The notes under the pieces are model-generated. The model was not told where the DNA came from and ran no database searches. It saw only the letters and a program-made list of their open reading frames with translations. Of a stretch of DNA of 10,904 nucleotides, positions 1 to 7,527 are shown one piece after another (position 1 is the first letter of the stretch; each line of letters starts with the position of its first letter). This stretch comes from Candidatus Omnitrophota bacterium (GTDB lineage: Bacteria; Omnitrophota; Gorgyraeia; Gygaellales; Profunditerraquicolaceae). The translations under genes and the position numbers were made by a program. The stretch covers positions 1 through 10,904 of the forward strand of contig JAQUMS010000020.1 of NCBI GenBank assembly GCA_028717985.1, given 5' to 3'.

Positions 1-114
1 CCTCAATGCAAACAGCCGAAGTTACCTCATCGGATCTGTAAAGTATGCGGATTCTACAAGGGCCGGCAGGTTATTGAGATTAAGGAAAAAACGAAAAAAG
101 GCAAAAAAGAATAA
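1..114 (+). CDS. rpmF: 50S ribosomal protein L32, C-terminal part (5' end outside window)
   Basis: The first 37 codons are the C-terminal portion of a small basic protein and end in TAA at 112-114. L32 is a zinc-ribbon protein of the large ribosomal subunit. Visible here are one Cys at the third codon, which would be the second Cys of the first CxxC, and the complete second pair CKVC followed by GFYKGRQVI, the usual L32 ending. The tail EKTKKGKKE is lysine-rich, as is common. The gene lies 24 bases upstream of plsX, the widely conserved rpmF-plsX pairing, which supports both calls. The start codon and N-terminal half lie outside the window. Confidence 0.9.
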   Translation, partial: PQCKQPKLPHRICKVCGFYKGRQVIEIKEKTKKGKKE

Positions 115-138
115 GAGTTTCTTTATAAAGGCATATCT

Positions 139-1122
139 ATGAAGATAATAGTTGATGCTATGGGAGGGGATCACGCCCCTGAAGTGGTGATTGAGGGTTC
201 TGTAGCCGCTGTGAAACAATACGACGTCCATGTTGGGCTTGTAGGCGATGAATCTAAAATAAAAACCCTTTTGAAGAAAAGTAAATACAAAGGGGATCGC
301 ATTTCAGTTCATCCCGCTTCCGAAATTATCTCAATGTCTGAATCTCCGGCCACCAGTATCAGACGGAAAAAAGATTCGTCTATTGTTGTCGGATTCAATA
401 TGATAAAAAAGGGGCAGGGAGACGCTTTCTTTAGCGCGGGTAATACAGGCGCTATGGTCTGCGGCGCCAGTTTGCTTCTTGGTCTTTTGCCCGGGATTGA
501 ACGTCCCGGTATCGGTATTGTGCTCCCCTCTTTACACGGAATTTCTTTTCTTATCGACGTAGGCGCGAATATAGACCCCAAGCCTGTTCAATTGCTTCAA
601 TACGGCATTATGGGGGCGGCGTATTCAGAATATATTCTCGGTAAATCCAGACCTCGTGTCGGATTGCTTAATGTCGGTGAGGAAGAAAGCAAGGGGACCG
701 GTTTTGTGAAGGAAACCCATGAGCTTTTCCAAAAAAGCAGCCTTAATTTTATCGGAAACGTTGAAGGAAAGGACCTTTTTTCCGGCACATGCGATATTAT
801 TGTCTGTGACGGTTTTGTGGGGAATGTGGCTTTAAAAGTTTCCGAGAGCCTGGCAGAGACTATGCAGGCGTTTTTAAAAAAACATCTGAAGGAAAACCTC
901 CGTGGAAAATTGGGCTTTCTTCTTTTGAAGAAAAGTTTTAAAAGCTTTAAAAAGGAGATCGATTATTCGGAATACGGAGGGGCGCCTCTCTTGGGCGTTA
1001 ACGGCGTTGTAATTATCGGCCATGGGCGGTCTAATGTAAATGCCATTAAAAATGCTATCCGTGTCGCCAAAGAAGAAGTTGAACGTAAATTTAACGAAAA
1101 AATACTCGAAGCGATTAAATAA
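139..1122 (+). CDS. plsX: Phosphate acyltransferase PlsX
   Basis: PlsX converts acyl-ACP and phosphate to acyl phosphate, which PlsY then uses to acylate glycerol 3-phosphate in phospholipid synthesis; it is a soluble or peripheral membrane enzyme. The 327-residue product starts with the hallmark MKIIVDAMGGDHAP, then shows SAGNTGA (about 99-105), FLIDVGAN (137-144), LLNVGEEESKGT (176-187) and CDGFVGNV (223-230), all family motifs. Length is normal for PlsX (about 330-350). The ATG at 139 is chosen because the family begins right at MKI; a modest AAAGG lies about 8 bases upstream. fabD follows after 14 bases, so the two are almost certainly co-transcribed. In many bacteria fabH lies between them; it does not here. 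Confidence 0.97.
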   Translation: MKIIVDAMGGDHAPEVVIEGSVAAVKQYDVHVGLVGDESKIKTLLKKSKYKGDRISVHPASEIISMSESPATSIRRKKDSSIVVGFNMIKKGQGDAFFSAGNTGAMVCGASLLLGLLPGIERPGIGIVLPSLHGISFLIDVGANIDPKPVQLLQYGIMGAAYSEYILGKSRPRVGLLNVGEEESKGTGFVKETHELFQKSSLNFIGNVEGKDLFSGTCDIIVCDGFVGNVALKVSESLAETMQAFLKKHLKENLRGKLGFLLLKKSFKSFKKEIDYSEYGGAPLLGVNGVVIIGHGRSNVNAIKNAIRVAKEEVERKFNEKILEAIK

Positions 1123-1136
1123 TAAGGATTATATCT

Positions 1137-2084
1137 ATGGGGAAGACGGGATATTTATTTGCCGGACAAGGATCTCAGTATGTGGGGATGGGGAAAGATC
1201 TCTATGATAATTTCCCTGAAAGTAAAAAAGTATTTGATCAGGCGGACAAAATTCTTGGTTTTTCGGTTTCTGAATTGTGTTTTGAAGGGCCGGAAGAAGA
1301 GTTAAAGCAGACCCGGAACTGTCAGCCCGCTATAGTAACAATGAGTGTCGCCGCCTGGGAATCGTTTAAAGCCGTTACCGGCCATAAAATAGAATCCGGG
1401 AGTTTTGCCGCTGGTTTAAGTTTGGGTGAATATACCGCATTGGTAGTGGCCGGGGCTCTTCGTTTTGAAGATGCCGTTGCCTTGGTAAAACTCCGGGGTG
1501 AATTCATGGAAGAAGATGCGGTTAAAAATCCCGGGAAGATGTTGTCAATCATAGGGTTAGATTTAGAATCAGTCAAAAAGATCTGCTTGGAAACCGACAC
1601 GTATGTAGCAAATATTAATTGCCCGGGGCAGATTGTTATTTCCGGGGGATTTAGCGAAATTCAAAATGCCGCGGGTGCGGCACAGGTTGCCGGTGCCAAA
1701 AGAACTATTATGCTGGAAGTAAGCGGTGCGTTTCATTCTTCGTTTATGAAAGGCGCTTCACGAAAGCTGGCGGAAGTTTTATCAAAAATTACTTTTTACG
1801 AACCAACAATCCCATGTATCAGCAATGTTACCGCGCTTCCGATGACTTCTCCTGCCGAAATAAAAGATAACCTGATTAAGCAGGTATCGTCGAGTGTGTT
1901 ATGGGAAGATTCTATGCGTTTTATTCTATCTCAGGGTGTATCAACATTTTATGAATTTGGCCCGGGTCGGGTATTAAAAGGTCTTATGCGCAGGATTGAC
2001 GAAACAGCGGTAGTGACGAATATAGAGAAAAAAGACGATATTAGTAATTTAATGGATAACAGAAACGTGGGATGCGGTTGTTAA
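1137..2084 (+). CDS. fabD: Malonyl-CoA:ACP transacylase FabD
   Basis: FabD transfers the malonyl group from malonyl-CoA to the ACP phosphopantetheine thiol, providing the two-carbon donor for fatty-acid elongation in the cytosol. The 315-residue protein has the N-terminal oxyanion-hole motif GQGSQ (10-14), the nucleophile elbow GLSLGEYTA with Ser95, Arg120 in KLRGEFM, which binds the malonyl carboxylate, and the catalytic His200 in GAFHSSFM. Length matches the family (about 308-318). An AAGGA lies about 8 bases before the ATG. It lies between plsX and fabG, as in the fab clusters of many bacteria. The C-terminus is Cys-rich (GCGC), which is unusual but outside the catalytic core. Confidence 0.97.
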   Translation: MGKTGYLFAGQGSQYVGMGKDLYDNFPESKKVFDQADKILGFSVSELCFEGPEEELKQTRNCQPAIVTMSVAAWESFKAVTGHKIESGSFAAGLSLGEYTALVVAGALRFEDAVALVKLRGEFMEEDAVKNPGKMLSIIGLDLESVKKICLETDTYVANINCPGQIVISGGFSEIQNAAGAAQVAGAKRTIMLEVSGAFHSSFMKGASRKLAEVLSKITFYEPTIPCISNVTALPMTSPAEIKDNLIKQVSSSVLWEDSMRFILSQGVSTFYEFGPGRVLKGLMRRIDETAVVTNIEKKDDISNLMDNRNVGCGC

Positions 2085-2110
2085 AAACATAACCGAAAAG
2101 CGAGGAGAAT

Positions 2111-2854
2111 ATGCGTCTTCAGCATAAAACAGCATTGATTACGGGAGCGGGAAGGGGAATAGGTAAGGCTATAGCGCTTTTATTTGCCAAAGAAGGAGCT
2201 GATATTGCTATCTGGGATGTTAATCTTCAGGACGCTGAGAATACCTGTAAAGAAATCGAATCTTTAGGCAGAAAAACGGTATCCGCGCAGGTCGACGTAA
2301 CTGATTTTTCAAGTGTGGAAACGGGAGTAAATAAAATTCTTGACAAATTGGGAAAGGTTGATATATTAATTAACAACGCAGGAATTACTCGAGACGGTTT
2401 GCTCTTGAGAATGAGTGAAAATGATTGGGATGCGGTTTTAAAGGTAAATTTAAAGGGTTCGTTCAACTGTATTAAAGCCGTTTCCAAAGTTATGATCAAA
2501 CAGCGGTCTGGAAAGATAGTTAATATAGCATCGATCATTGGCATTATAGGGAACGCCGGTCAGGCAAACTACTCGGCGTCCAAGGCAGGTGTGATCGCTT
2601 TATCCAAAACGGCTGCCCGTGAATTGGCGTCAAGAAATATTACGGTTAACGCGGTGGCTCCCGGATTTATTCAAACGGACATGACCGCGAAGCTCCCTGA
2701 TGATTTGAAACAAAAGATGATGGCTCAGATTCCTCTTGCGAAGCTTGGCCAGCCGGAAGATGTGGCGAATGTTTGTTTGTTCCTTGCTTCAGCCGATGCT
2801 GATTATATTACGGGACAGACAATTGTGGTTGATGGCGGGATGGTAATGGTGTAA
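2111..2854 (+). CDS. fabG: 3-oxoacyl-ACP reductase FabG
   Basis: FabG reduces 3-ketoacyl-ACP to 3-hydroxyacyl-ACP, the first reductive step of each elongation cycle. The 247-residue protein is a classical short-chain dehydrogenase: nucleotide-binding TGAGRGIG (11-18), NNAG (88-91) and the catalytic tetrad Asn113, Ser141, Tyr154 and Lys158 (YSASK). The C-terminus VVDGGMVMV is typical of FabG. A GAGGAG ribosome site sits about 5 bases before the ATG. Odd point: the residue at the end of the second beta strand is Asp36 (IAIWDVN), usually a sign of NAD(H) binding, whereas Arg15 in the glycine motif favours NADP(H), so cofactor choice is unclear. The position between fabD and acpP makes the FabG role secure over other SDR enzymes. 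Confidence 0.95.
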   Translation: MRLQHKTALITGAGRGIGKAIALLFAKEGADIAIWDVNLQDAENTCKEIESLGRKTVSAQVDVTDFSSVETGVNKILDKLGKVDILINNAGITRDGLLLRMSENDWDAVLKVNLKGSFNCIKAVSKVMIKQRSGKIVNIASIIGIIGNAGQANYSASKAGVIALSKTAARELASRNITVNAVAPGFIQTDMTAKLPDDLKQKMMAQIPLAKLGQPEDVANVCLFLASADADYITGQTIVVDGGMVMV

Positions 2855-2902
2855 CAGAGTCAATGGAAATTCAGGGTCAGAAAAAACGCAGAGTATATAT
2901 AA

Positions 2903-2908
2903 AGGAGG
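2903..2908 (+). promoter_or_regulatory. Strong ribosome binding site of acpP
   Basis: An AGGAGG-type Shine-Dalgarno lies in an A-rich context 7 bases before the acpP ATG. It is the best match to the anti-Shine-Dalgarno in the window, consistent with ACP being one of the most abundant proteins in bacterial cells. Confidence 0.8.
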
Positions 2909-2915
2909 AAAAAAC

Positions 2916-3155
2916 ATGGCAGTTGAAGAAAAAGTGAAATCTATTATAGCTGAACAACTTGGCGTAAAATTGGAAGAAGTTACTTCTGATGCTTCGTTTG
3001 TCGATGATCTTGGTGCTGATTCTTTGGATACGGTAGAGCTTGTTATGGCGTTTGAAGAAGAATTCGGTATTGAGATTCCCGATGAGGATGCTGAGAAGAT
3101 AACTAACGTCGGTGAAGCAATAAAATACATAGACGAAAAAACCGCTGCCAAATAG
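2916..3155 (+). CDS. acpP: Acyl carrier protein
   Basis: ACP carries growing acyl chains on a 4'-phosphopantetheine arm and is the substrate carrier for FabD, FabG, FabF and PlsX encoded around it. The 79-residue acidic protein shows the attachment motif GADSLDTVE with Ser36 as the modified residue, preceded by FVDDLG and followed by the helix MAFEEEFGIEIPDEDAEKI, all standard for bacterial fatty-acid ACP. Length matches the usual 77-80. It is preceded by a very strong ribosome site and followed by a strong terminator, so it appears to be the last gene of the first transcription unit. The 61-base gap to fabG holds no clear promoter that I can defend. Confidence 0.98.
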   Translation: MAVEEKVKSIIAEQLGVKLEEVTSDASFVDDLGADSLDTVELVMAFEEEFGIEIPDEDAEKITNVGEAIKYIDEKTAAK

Positions 3156-3180
3156 TTTATACATACGAAAAAGCGTAATT

Positions 3181-3214
3181 AAATTACCCCACCCTTCAAG
3201 GTGGGGTAATTTTT
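3181..3214 (+). terminator. Rho-independent terminator after acpP
   Basis: A perfect 13-base-pair stem (3181-3193 with 3200-3212) with a six-base loop CTTCAA is followed by, and overlaps, a T-tract ending at 3214. The stem centre is GC-rich (ACCCCACC with GGTGGGGT) and the flanks are A/T. This is a textbook intrinsic terminator 25 bases after the acpP stop. Because the A-rich 5' arm pairs with the T-tract, a reverse-strand role is also possible, but no gene converges here. Confidence 0.93.
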
Positions 3215-3339
3215 AATACCCTGTCCGTATAAACCCCATGAGAAATCCGGGTTATTCTGGGCTTACCGCTTAAACACACTTAAACAAGTGGTTTTTCTGT
3301 GAACGCTCCGGCGGTCATAGATTATCCGCTTATATAATC
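3215..3339 (+). other. acpP-fabF spacer with direct repeats and a weak second hairpin
   Basis: The 125-base gap between the terminator and fabF should hold a promoter for fabF if that gene is not transcribed by read-through. CTTAAACA occurs twice (3269-3276 and 3279-3286), exactly 10 bases apart, one helical turn, as seen in some operator sites. A small stem CACTT/AAGTG (3277-3281 with 3286-3290) is followed by five T residues at 3292-3296 and could be a weak terminator. A TATAAT hexamer at 3333-3338 lies only one base before the fabF ATG, too close to act as its -10 box. I found no convincing -35/-10 pair. Confidence 0.4.
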
Positions 3340-4584
3340 ATGCAGGAAAACAGAGTTGTGGTTACTGGTTTAGGGATTGTTTCTCCGGTTGGAAATGATA
3401 TTGAGACCTTCTGGAATGCTTTAATCACGGGAAAATCAGGGGTGGGGCCGATAACTTTGTTTGACGCTTCAGCTTTTGACGCGAGAATCGCGGCGGAAGT
3501 TAAAATGTTCAATCCGGAGAATTACGGTATCAACAAAAAAGAAGCCCGCCGCATGGAAAAATTCATTCAATTTGCCATTGCTTCTGCTAAACAGGCGGTT
3601 GAGAGCGCGGGTCTGGATTTAGAAAAAGAAAACAAGGAACGGCTTGGCGTAGTGGTTGGATCGGGTATTGGAAGCTTGCGTATTATGGAAGAAGAGCATT
3701 CTGTTTTGCTTAAAAGCGGACCCGGCAGGATAACGCCTTTTTTAATTCCTATGTTGATTGTGAACGAGGCGGCAGGGCATGTCGGCATGCACTTTGGTTT
3801 TAAAGGGCCCAATACATGTATAACGACAGCATGCGCTTCCGGTACTCATTCCGTTGGAGAGGCTTTACGGATAATCCAGAGAGGTGATGCCGATCTTATG
3901 ATCGCGGGAGGGACTGAAAGCTGTATTACTCCTTTGGGCATAGGCGGTTTTTGCGCTCTCAAAGCTCTTTCTACGAGAAACGATGCGCCTGAAAAGGCCA
4001 GCCGGCCCTTTGATGCCGAAAGAAACGGATTTGTAATGGGGGAAGGGTGCGGGCTTGTAGTTCTTGAATCCCTGGAACATGCCCGTAAAAGAGGCGCGAA
4101 AATTATAGCTGAAGTGACGGGTTTTGGTATGTCATGCGACGCGTATCACCTTACGTCTCCTGATCCTGAAGGCAATGGCGCTGCCCTTGCGATGTCGTGG
4201 GCGCTTAAAGACAGCAAAATTAATCCAGCGGATGTTACCTATATCAACGCGCATGGGACTTCAACAAAATTAAACGATAAGGTAGAAACGCTTGCCGTAA
4301 AAAAATCTTTCGGGGCGAGTTCAAAGACGGTAATGGTTAGTTCCACGAAATCAGTGACCGGCCATTTATTGGGGGCTGCCGGAGGCGTTGAGTTTATAGC
4401 CTGCTGTTTGGCTATACGTGATAATATCGTTCCGCCTACCATTAACTACGAATTTCGCGATCCGGAATGTGACCTCGATTATGTTCCGAATAAAGCGCGT
4501 GAATGTGAAGTAAATGTGTGCATGTCCAACTCTCTGGGGTTTGGCGGGCATAACGCGAGCATTGTGGTAAAAAAATTTAAATAA
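3340..4584 (+). CDS. fabF: 3-oxoacyl-ACP synthase II FabF
   Basis: FabF condenses malonyl-ACP with acyl-ACP in the elongation cycle of fatty-acid synthesis. The 414-residue thiolase-fold protein has nucleophile Cys165 in TTACASGTH, catalytic His305 in NAHGTST and His342 in VTGHLLGAAGG, with the gating Phe401 in GFGGHN. These match the Escherichia coli FabF residues with an offset of two, which supports the chosen start MQENRVVVTGLG. The Cys-His-His triad separates it from FabH (Cys-His-Asn). No Shine-Dalgarno is visible before the ATG, where the sequence is A/T-rich, and no better in-frame start exists upstream before the stop at 3271. A strong terminator separates it from acpP, so it may have its own promoter or rely on read-through. 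The next gene is leuC, 44 bases downstream. Confidence 0.96.
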   Translation: MQENRVVVTGLGIVSPVGNDIETFWNALITGKSGVGPITLFDASAFDARIAAEVKMFNPENYGINKKEARRMEKFIQFAIASAKQAVESAGLDLEKENKERLGVVVGSGIGSLRIMEEEHSVLLKSGPGRITPFLIPMLIVNEAAGHVGMHFGFKGPNTCITTACASGTHSVGEALRIIQRGDADLMIAGGTESCITPLGIGGFCALKALSTRNDAPEKASRPFDAERNGFVMGEGCGLVVLESLEHARKRGAKIIAEVTGFGMSCDAYHLTSPDPEGNGAALAMSWALKDSKINPADVTYINAHGTSTKLNDKVETLAVKKSFGASSKTVMVSSTKSVTGHLLGAAGGVEFIACCLAIRDNIVPPTINYEFRDPECDLDYVPNKARECEVNVCMSNSLGFGGHNASIVVKKFK

Positions 4585-4590
4585 GGAATG

Positions 4591-4608
4591 CTTACGGGGT
4601 TCCGTAAG
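4591..4608 (+). other. Small hairpin between fabF and leuC
   Basis: CTTACGG (4591-4597) pairs perfectly with CCGTAAG (4602-4608) around a GGTT loop, 6 bases after the fabF stop. No T-tract follows, so it is not a standard terminator. It could protect or process the message between the lipid and leucine genes. Function unknown. Confidence 0.5.
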
Positions 4609-4628
4609 ATATAAGAGCCAAGAGTTAT

Positions 4629-5927
4629 ATGGGATACACAATAGCGGAAAAAATATTAAAGTCTCACGCAGGTTTGAAAGATATTAATCCCGGTGAATTC
4701 ATTGAAGCCGGTGTGGATATTATTCTTGCCAATGATATTACCGCGCCTTTGGCTATCGAAGAATTCAAGAAAACCGGCATTAAAAATGTTTTCGACAGGA
4801 ATAAAATTGTTCTGGTTTCGGATCATTTCGCTCCCGCGAAAGATGCCCGCAGTGCGAATCAGTGCCGAAAACTTGCCGATTTTTCTTCCGAACAGAAAAT
4901 TAAGAATTTTTTTGAAGTGGGGCGCATGGGGATAGAACACGCGCTGCTGCCGGAAATGGGCTTAGTTCGTCCGGGATACCTTGTGATTGGAGCCGATTCC
5001 CATACGTGTACATACGGCGCGCTTGGTTGTTACGCGACCGGTTTGGGTTCGACTGATGTCGCGCGTTCGTATATTGACGGCAAGTGCTGGTTTAAAGTCC
5101 CGTCTTCCATAAAATTCGTGTATAAAGGAAAACCTCGGAAATGGGTGGGAGGAAAAGATTATATTTTGTCTACTATCGGACGGATCGGAGTTGACGGAGC
5201 TTTATACCGGTCTATGGAATTTGGAGGCCCTGCGATACAAAAACTTGATATGGACGGGCGCTTTACCATGAGTAATATGGCTATTGAAGCGGGCGCCCGC
5301 GCCGGTATCATAGAACCGGACAGCGTTACCTGTGAATATATGAAGTCAGTTCTTAACGCCGGTTCGATAAAAAAAACAGGGGCTAAAGATTGCGCGTTAT
5401 GGGAAGAACTTAGAAGCGATACCGATGCCCGGTATGAAAAAGTGTATGAATGGGATATTTCTTCTTTGGAGCCGCAAGTCGCCTGTCCCCATCTGCCGAG
5501 CAATGTGAAGCCGGTCGGAGAGCTTAAAGACGTTAAGGTTGATCAGGTAGTTATCGGCTCCTGCACAAACGGGAGGATGTCGGATTTGCGCGTTGCCGCG
5601 AAAATTATCAAAGGAAAAAAAATAAAACATGGCGTACGGTTGATTGTTATCCCGGGCACGCAGAAAATCTATATTCAGGCGATGAAAGAGGGGCTCGCAG
5701 AAATATTCGTGAAAGCCGGGGGTATTTTTTCCACGCCCACGTGCGGCCCATGCTTAGGCGGCCATGTCGGGATATTAACGGATGGAGAAACCGCTATTGC
5801 CACTACCAACCGTAATTTTATCGGAAGAATGGGGAGCCCTAAGTCATTTGTTTATCTTTCAAATCCCGCGGTCTCCGCGGCAAGCGCTTTAACCGGACGG
5901 ATAACCCATCCTGAAGAAGTAGTGTAA
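4629..5927 (+). CDS. leuC: 3-isopropylmalate dehydratase, large subunit
   Basis: With LeuD it forms isopropylmalate isomerase, converting 2-isopropylmalate to 3-isopropylmalate in leucine synthesis; the large subunit holds a [4Fe-4S] cluster. The 432-residue protein has aconitase-family motifs: NDITAPLA (35-42), VSDHFAP (63-69), GADSHTCTYGALG (121-133), and the three cluster ligands Cys312 (IGSCTNGR) and Cys372/Cys375 (PTCGPCLGGH). It is slightly longer than the usual 418-420 residues of this archaeal-type subfamily. The same subfamily includes homoaconitase and citraconate/dimethylmalate hydratases, so substrate rests on context: leuD overlaps its stop and leuB follows. The ribosome site is weak (AGAG about 4 bases before the ATG). 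Confidence 0.93.
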   Translation: MGYTIAEKILKSHAGLKDINPGEFIEAGVDIILANDITAPLAIEEFKKTGIKNVFDRNKIVLVSDHFAPAKDARSANQCRKLADFSSEQKIKNFFEVGRMGIEHALLPEMGLVRPGYLVIGADSHTCTYGALGCYATGLGSTDVARSYIDGKCWFKVPSSIKFVYKGKPRKWVGGKDYILSTIGRIGVDGALYRSMEFGGPAIQKLDMDGRFTMSNMAIEAGARAGIIEPDSVTCEYMKSVLNAGSIKKTGAKDCALWEELRSDTDARYEKVYEWDISSLEPQVACPHLPSNVKPVGELKDVKVDQVVIGSCTNGRMSDLRVAAKIIKGKKIKHGVRLIVIPGTQKIYIQAMKEGLAEIFVKAGGIFSTPTCGPCLGGHVGILTDGETAIATTNRNFIGRMGSPKSFVYLSNPAVSAASALTGRITHPEEVV

Positions 5928-5944
5928 TGAGAGCAGGTGCGGAT

Positions 5945-6448
5945 ATGATTCTTAAAGGGACAGTTCATAAAATTGGGGACGATGTTAATACCGATGATAT
6001 TATTTCGGCCAAATATCTTGTTTCCACGGACGCCAAAGAACTTGGCAGCCATTGTTTTGAAAGTATTCGTCCTGATTTTGCCGGTTCAGTGAAGCCGGGG
6101 GACATTATCGTCGCCGGCAAGAATTTTGGCTGTGGTTCTTCCCGTGAACACGCTCCGCTTGCCATCAAAGGATGCGGTGTTTCGGCGGTCGTGGCAAAAA
6201 GTTTCGCGGCGATATTTTTCAGGAACGCGATTAATATCGGACTTCCATTTCTTGAATGCGAGGATATTGACAAAATCTCGGACGATGATGTCCTTGAGAT
6301 AGATTTAAATAAAGGAATGATCATTAACTATACTAAAAATGAAACCTATAATACCCAGCCTTTTCCTGTTTTTCTCCAGGAAATAGTAAAAGCGGGCGGT
6401 TTGATGAATTATGTGAAACAACACCGCGCTGAGGGAAAGAAAAAATAG
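5945..6448 (+). CDS. leuD: 3-isopropylmalate dehydratase, small subunit
   Basis: Small swivelling subunit that completes the active site with LeuC. Motifs: DDVNTDDI (12-19), the substrate loop YLVS (24-27) and GCGSSREHAP (62-71), numbered from the ATG at 5945. In methanogen homoaconitase the equivalent loop is YLRT, where the Arg recognises the extra carboxylate; Val at that place fits the isopropyl group, supporting isopropylmalate over homocitrate. An in-frame ATG at 5927 overlaps the leuC stop (TAATG) and would add six residues (MRAGAD). I prefer 5945 because an AGGTG lies about 6 bases upstream and the family starts at this point, giving 167 residues. The upstream start with translational coupling cannot be excluded. 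Confidence 0.92.
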   Translation: MILKGTVHKIGDDVNTDDIISAKYLVSTDAKELGSHCFESIRPDFAGSVKPGDIIVAGKNFGCGSSREHAPLAIKGCGVSAVVAKSFAAIFFRNAINIGLPFLECEDIDKISDDDVLEIDLNKGMIINYTKNETYNTQPFPVFLQEIVKAGGLMNYVKQHRAEGKKK

Positions 6449-6464
6449 AATATGGAGTTGTCCT

Positions 6465-7517
6465 ATGTATAAAATCGCTGTTATTCCGGGAGACGGAACC
6501 GGGCCGGAAGTTATCAATGAAGGACTCAAGGTCATTGAAGCCGCTTCAAAGATTTTTAAATTCAAATACGAAACAACTTCGTTTGATTTCGGCGGCACGA
6601 GGTATTTGAAAACAGGGAAAACGCTGGAAGATAAAGATATCCGGGAACTTAAAAAATATTCGGCTATTTATCTGGGCGCTATCGGCCATCCTGAAGTCAA
6701 ACCCGGGATCCTTGAAACAGGCGTTTTGTTAAAATTACGTTTTGCTCTTGATCAATATATTAATCTGCGGCCTGTAAAATTATACAACGCTGGTTTTTGC
6801 CCGCTGAAGGATAAAAAACCCGAGGATATTGATTTTGTGGTTATTCGTGAGAATTCCGAAGGATTATATAAAGGGATGGGTGAGTTTCAAAATAAAGGTA
6901 AAAAGAATGAGGTCGCTATACAGATCTCATATAATACGAGGAAAGGTGTTGAACGGTGCCTTCGTTACGCGTTCGAATTTTGCCGTAACCGCAACAAGAA
7001 TAAAAAACTCACGTTGTGCGGCAAAACTAATGTTTTGACGTACGCCTGGGATTTATGGCAGAGGACATTTTCCGAACTGTCAAAAGAATATCCGGATATT
7101 ACTACTGATTACGCGCATGTTGACGCGACTACGATGTGGTTTGTTAAAAATCCGGAATGGTTTGATGTTATTGTTACAGATAATATGTTCGGGGATATTA
7201 TTACCGATTTAGGCGCTATGATTCAGGGCGGGATGGGTATAGCCGCGGGCGGCAATATTAATCCTGATGGCGTTTCAATGTTTGAACCTATCGGAGGGTC
7301 CGCTCCTAAATATACGGGTAAGAATGTTATCAACCCGCTGGCTGCTATTTGTGCCGGGGGAATGATGCTTGAGACCCTGGGGGAGCGCGATGCCGCTCAG
7401 GCAATAGAAAAGGCGGTTATCAAGCTTGTTAACAGCAAAATAAAATCTTTGGCAGCGGGAAAAATGGGATATTCGACCTCTGAAATAGGGGATTTAGTTG
7501 TGAAATTATTGAAATAA
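6465..7517 (+). CDS. leuB: 3-isopropylmalate dehydrogenase (isocitrate/isopropylmalate dehydrogenase family)
   Basis: Oxidative decarboxylation of 3-isopropylmalate to 2-ketoisocaproate is the third committed step of leucine synthesis. The 350-residue protein has IPGDGTGPEV (7-16), the substrate segment ETGVLLKLRF (84-93) with Arg92 and then NLRP with Arg102, Arg128 and Tyr135 (IRENSEGLY), Lys187 (GKTNV), Asp220, and the metal site TDNMFGDI (238-245). Length is normal. The ENSEG form and the segment LRFALDQYINLRP resemble the tartrate dehydrogenase/LeuB2 branch, so the leucine role depends on adjacency to leuCD. GGSAPKYTGKN (277-287) has Lys282-Tyr283 where NAD-dependent LeuB usually has Asp-Ile; Lys-Tyr there is known from NADP-dependent isocitrate dehydrogenase. 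The ribosome site is TGGAG, 8 bases before the ATG; the gap to leuD is 16 bases. Confidence 0.88.
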   Translation: MYKIAVIPGDGTGPEVINEGLKVIEAASKIFKFKYETTSFDFGGTRYLKTGKTLEDKDIRELKKYSAIYLGAIGHPEVKPGILETGVLLKLRFALDQYINLRPVKLYNAGFCPLKDKKPEDIDFVVIRENSEGLYKGMGEFQNKGKKNEVAIQISYNTRKGVERCLRYAFEFCRNRNKNKKLTLCGKTNVLTYAWDLWQRTFSELSKEYPDITTDYAHVDATTMWFVKNPEWFDVIVTDNMFGDIITDLGAMIQGGMGIAAGGNINPDGVSMFEPIGGSAPKYTGKNVINPLAAICAGGMMLETLGERDAAQAIEKAVIKLVNSKIKSLAAGKMGYSTSEIGDLVVKLLK

Positions 7518-7527
7518 GAAAAATAGT

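Noticed and set aside
1123..1136. A lost or degraded fabH between plsX and fabD.
   Set aside because: The gap is only 14 bases and holds just the fabD ribosome site, so there is no remnant; several bacteria naturally keep fabH elsewhere.
3333..3338. TATAAT as the -10 box of fabF.
   Set aside because: It ends one base before the ATG, so transcription would begin inside the coding sequence, and no -35 element lies at the right distance.
5927..5944. ATG at 5927 as the leuD start.
   Set aside because: It overlaps the leuC stop and is possible through coupling, but the extra MRAGAD is not typical of the family, and a better ribosome site precedes the ATG at 5945.
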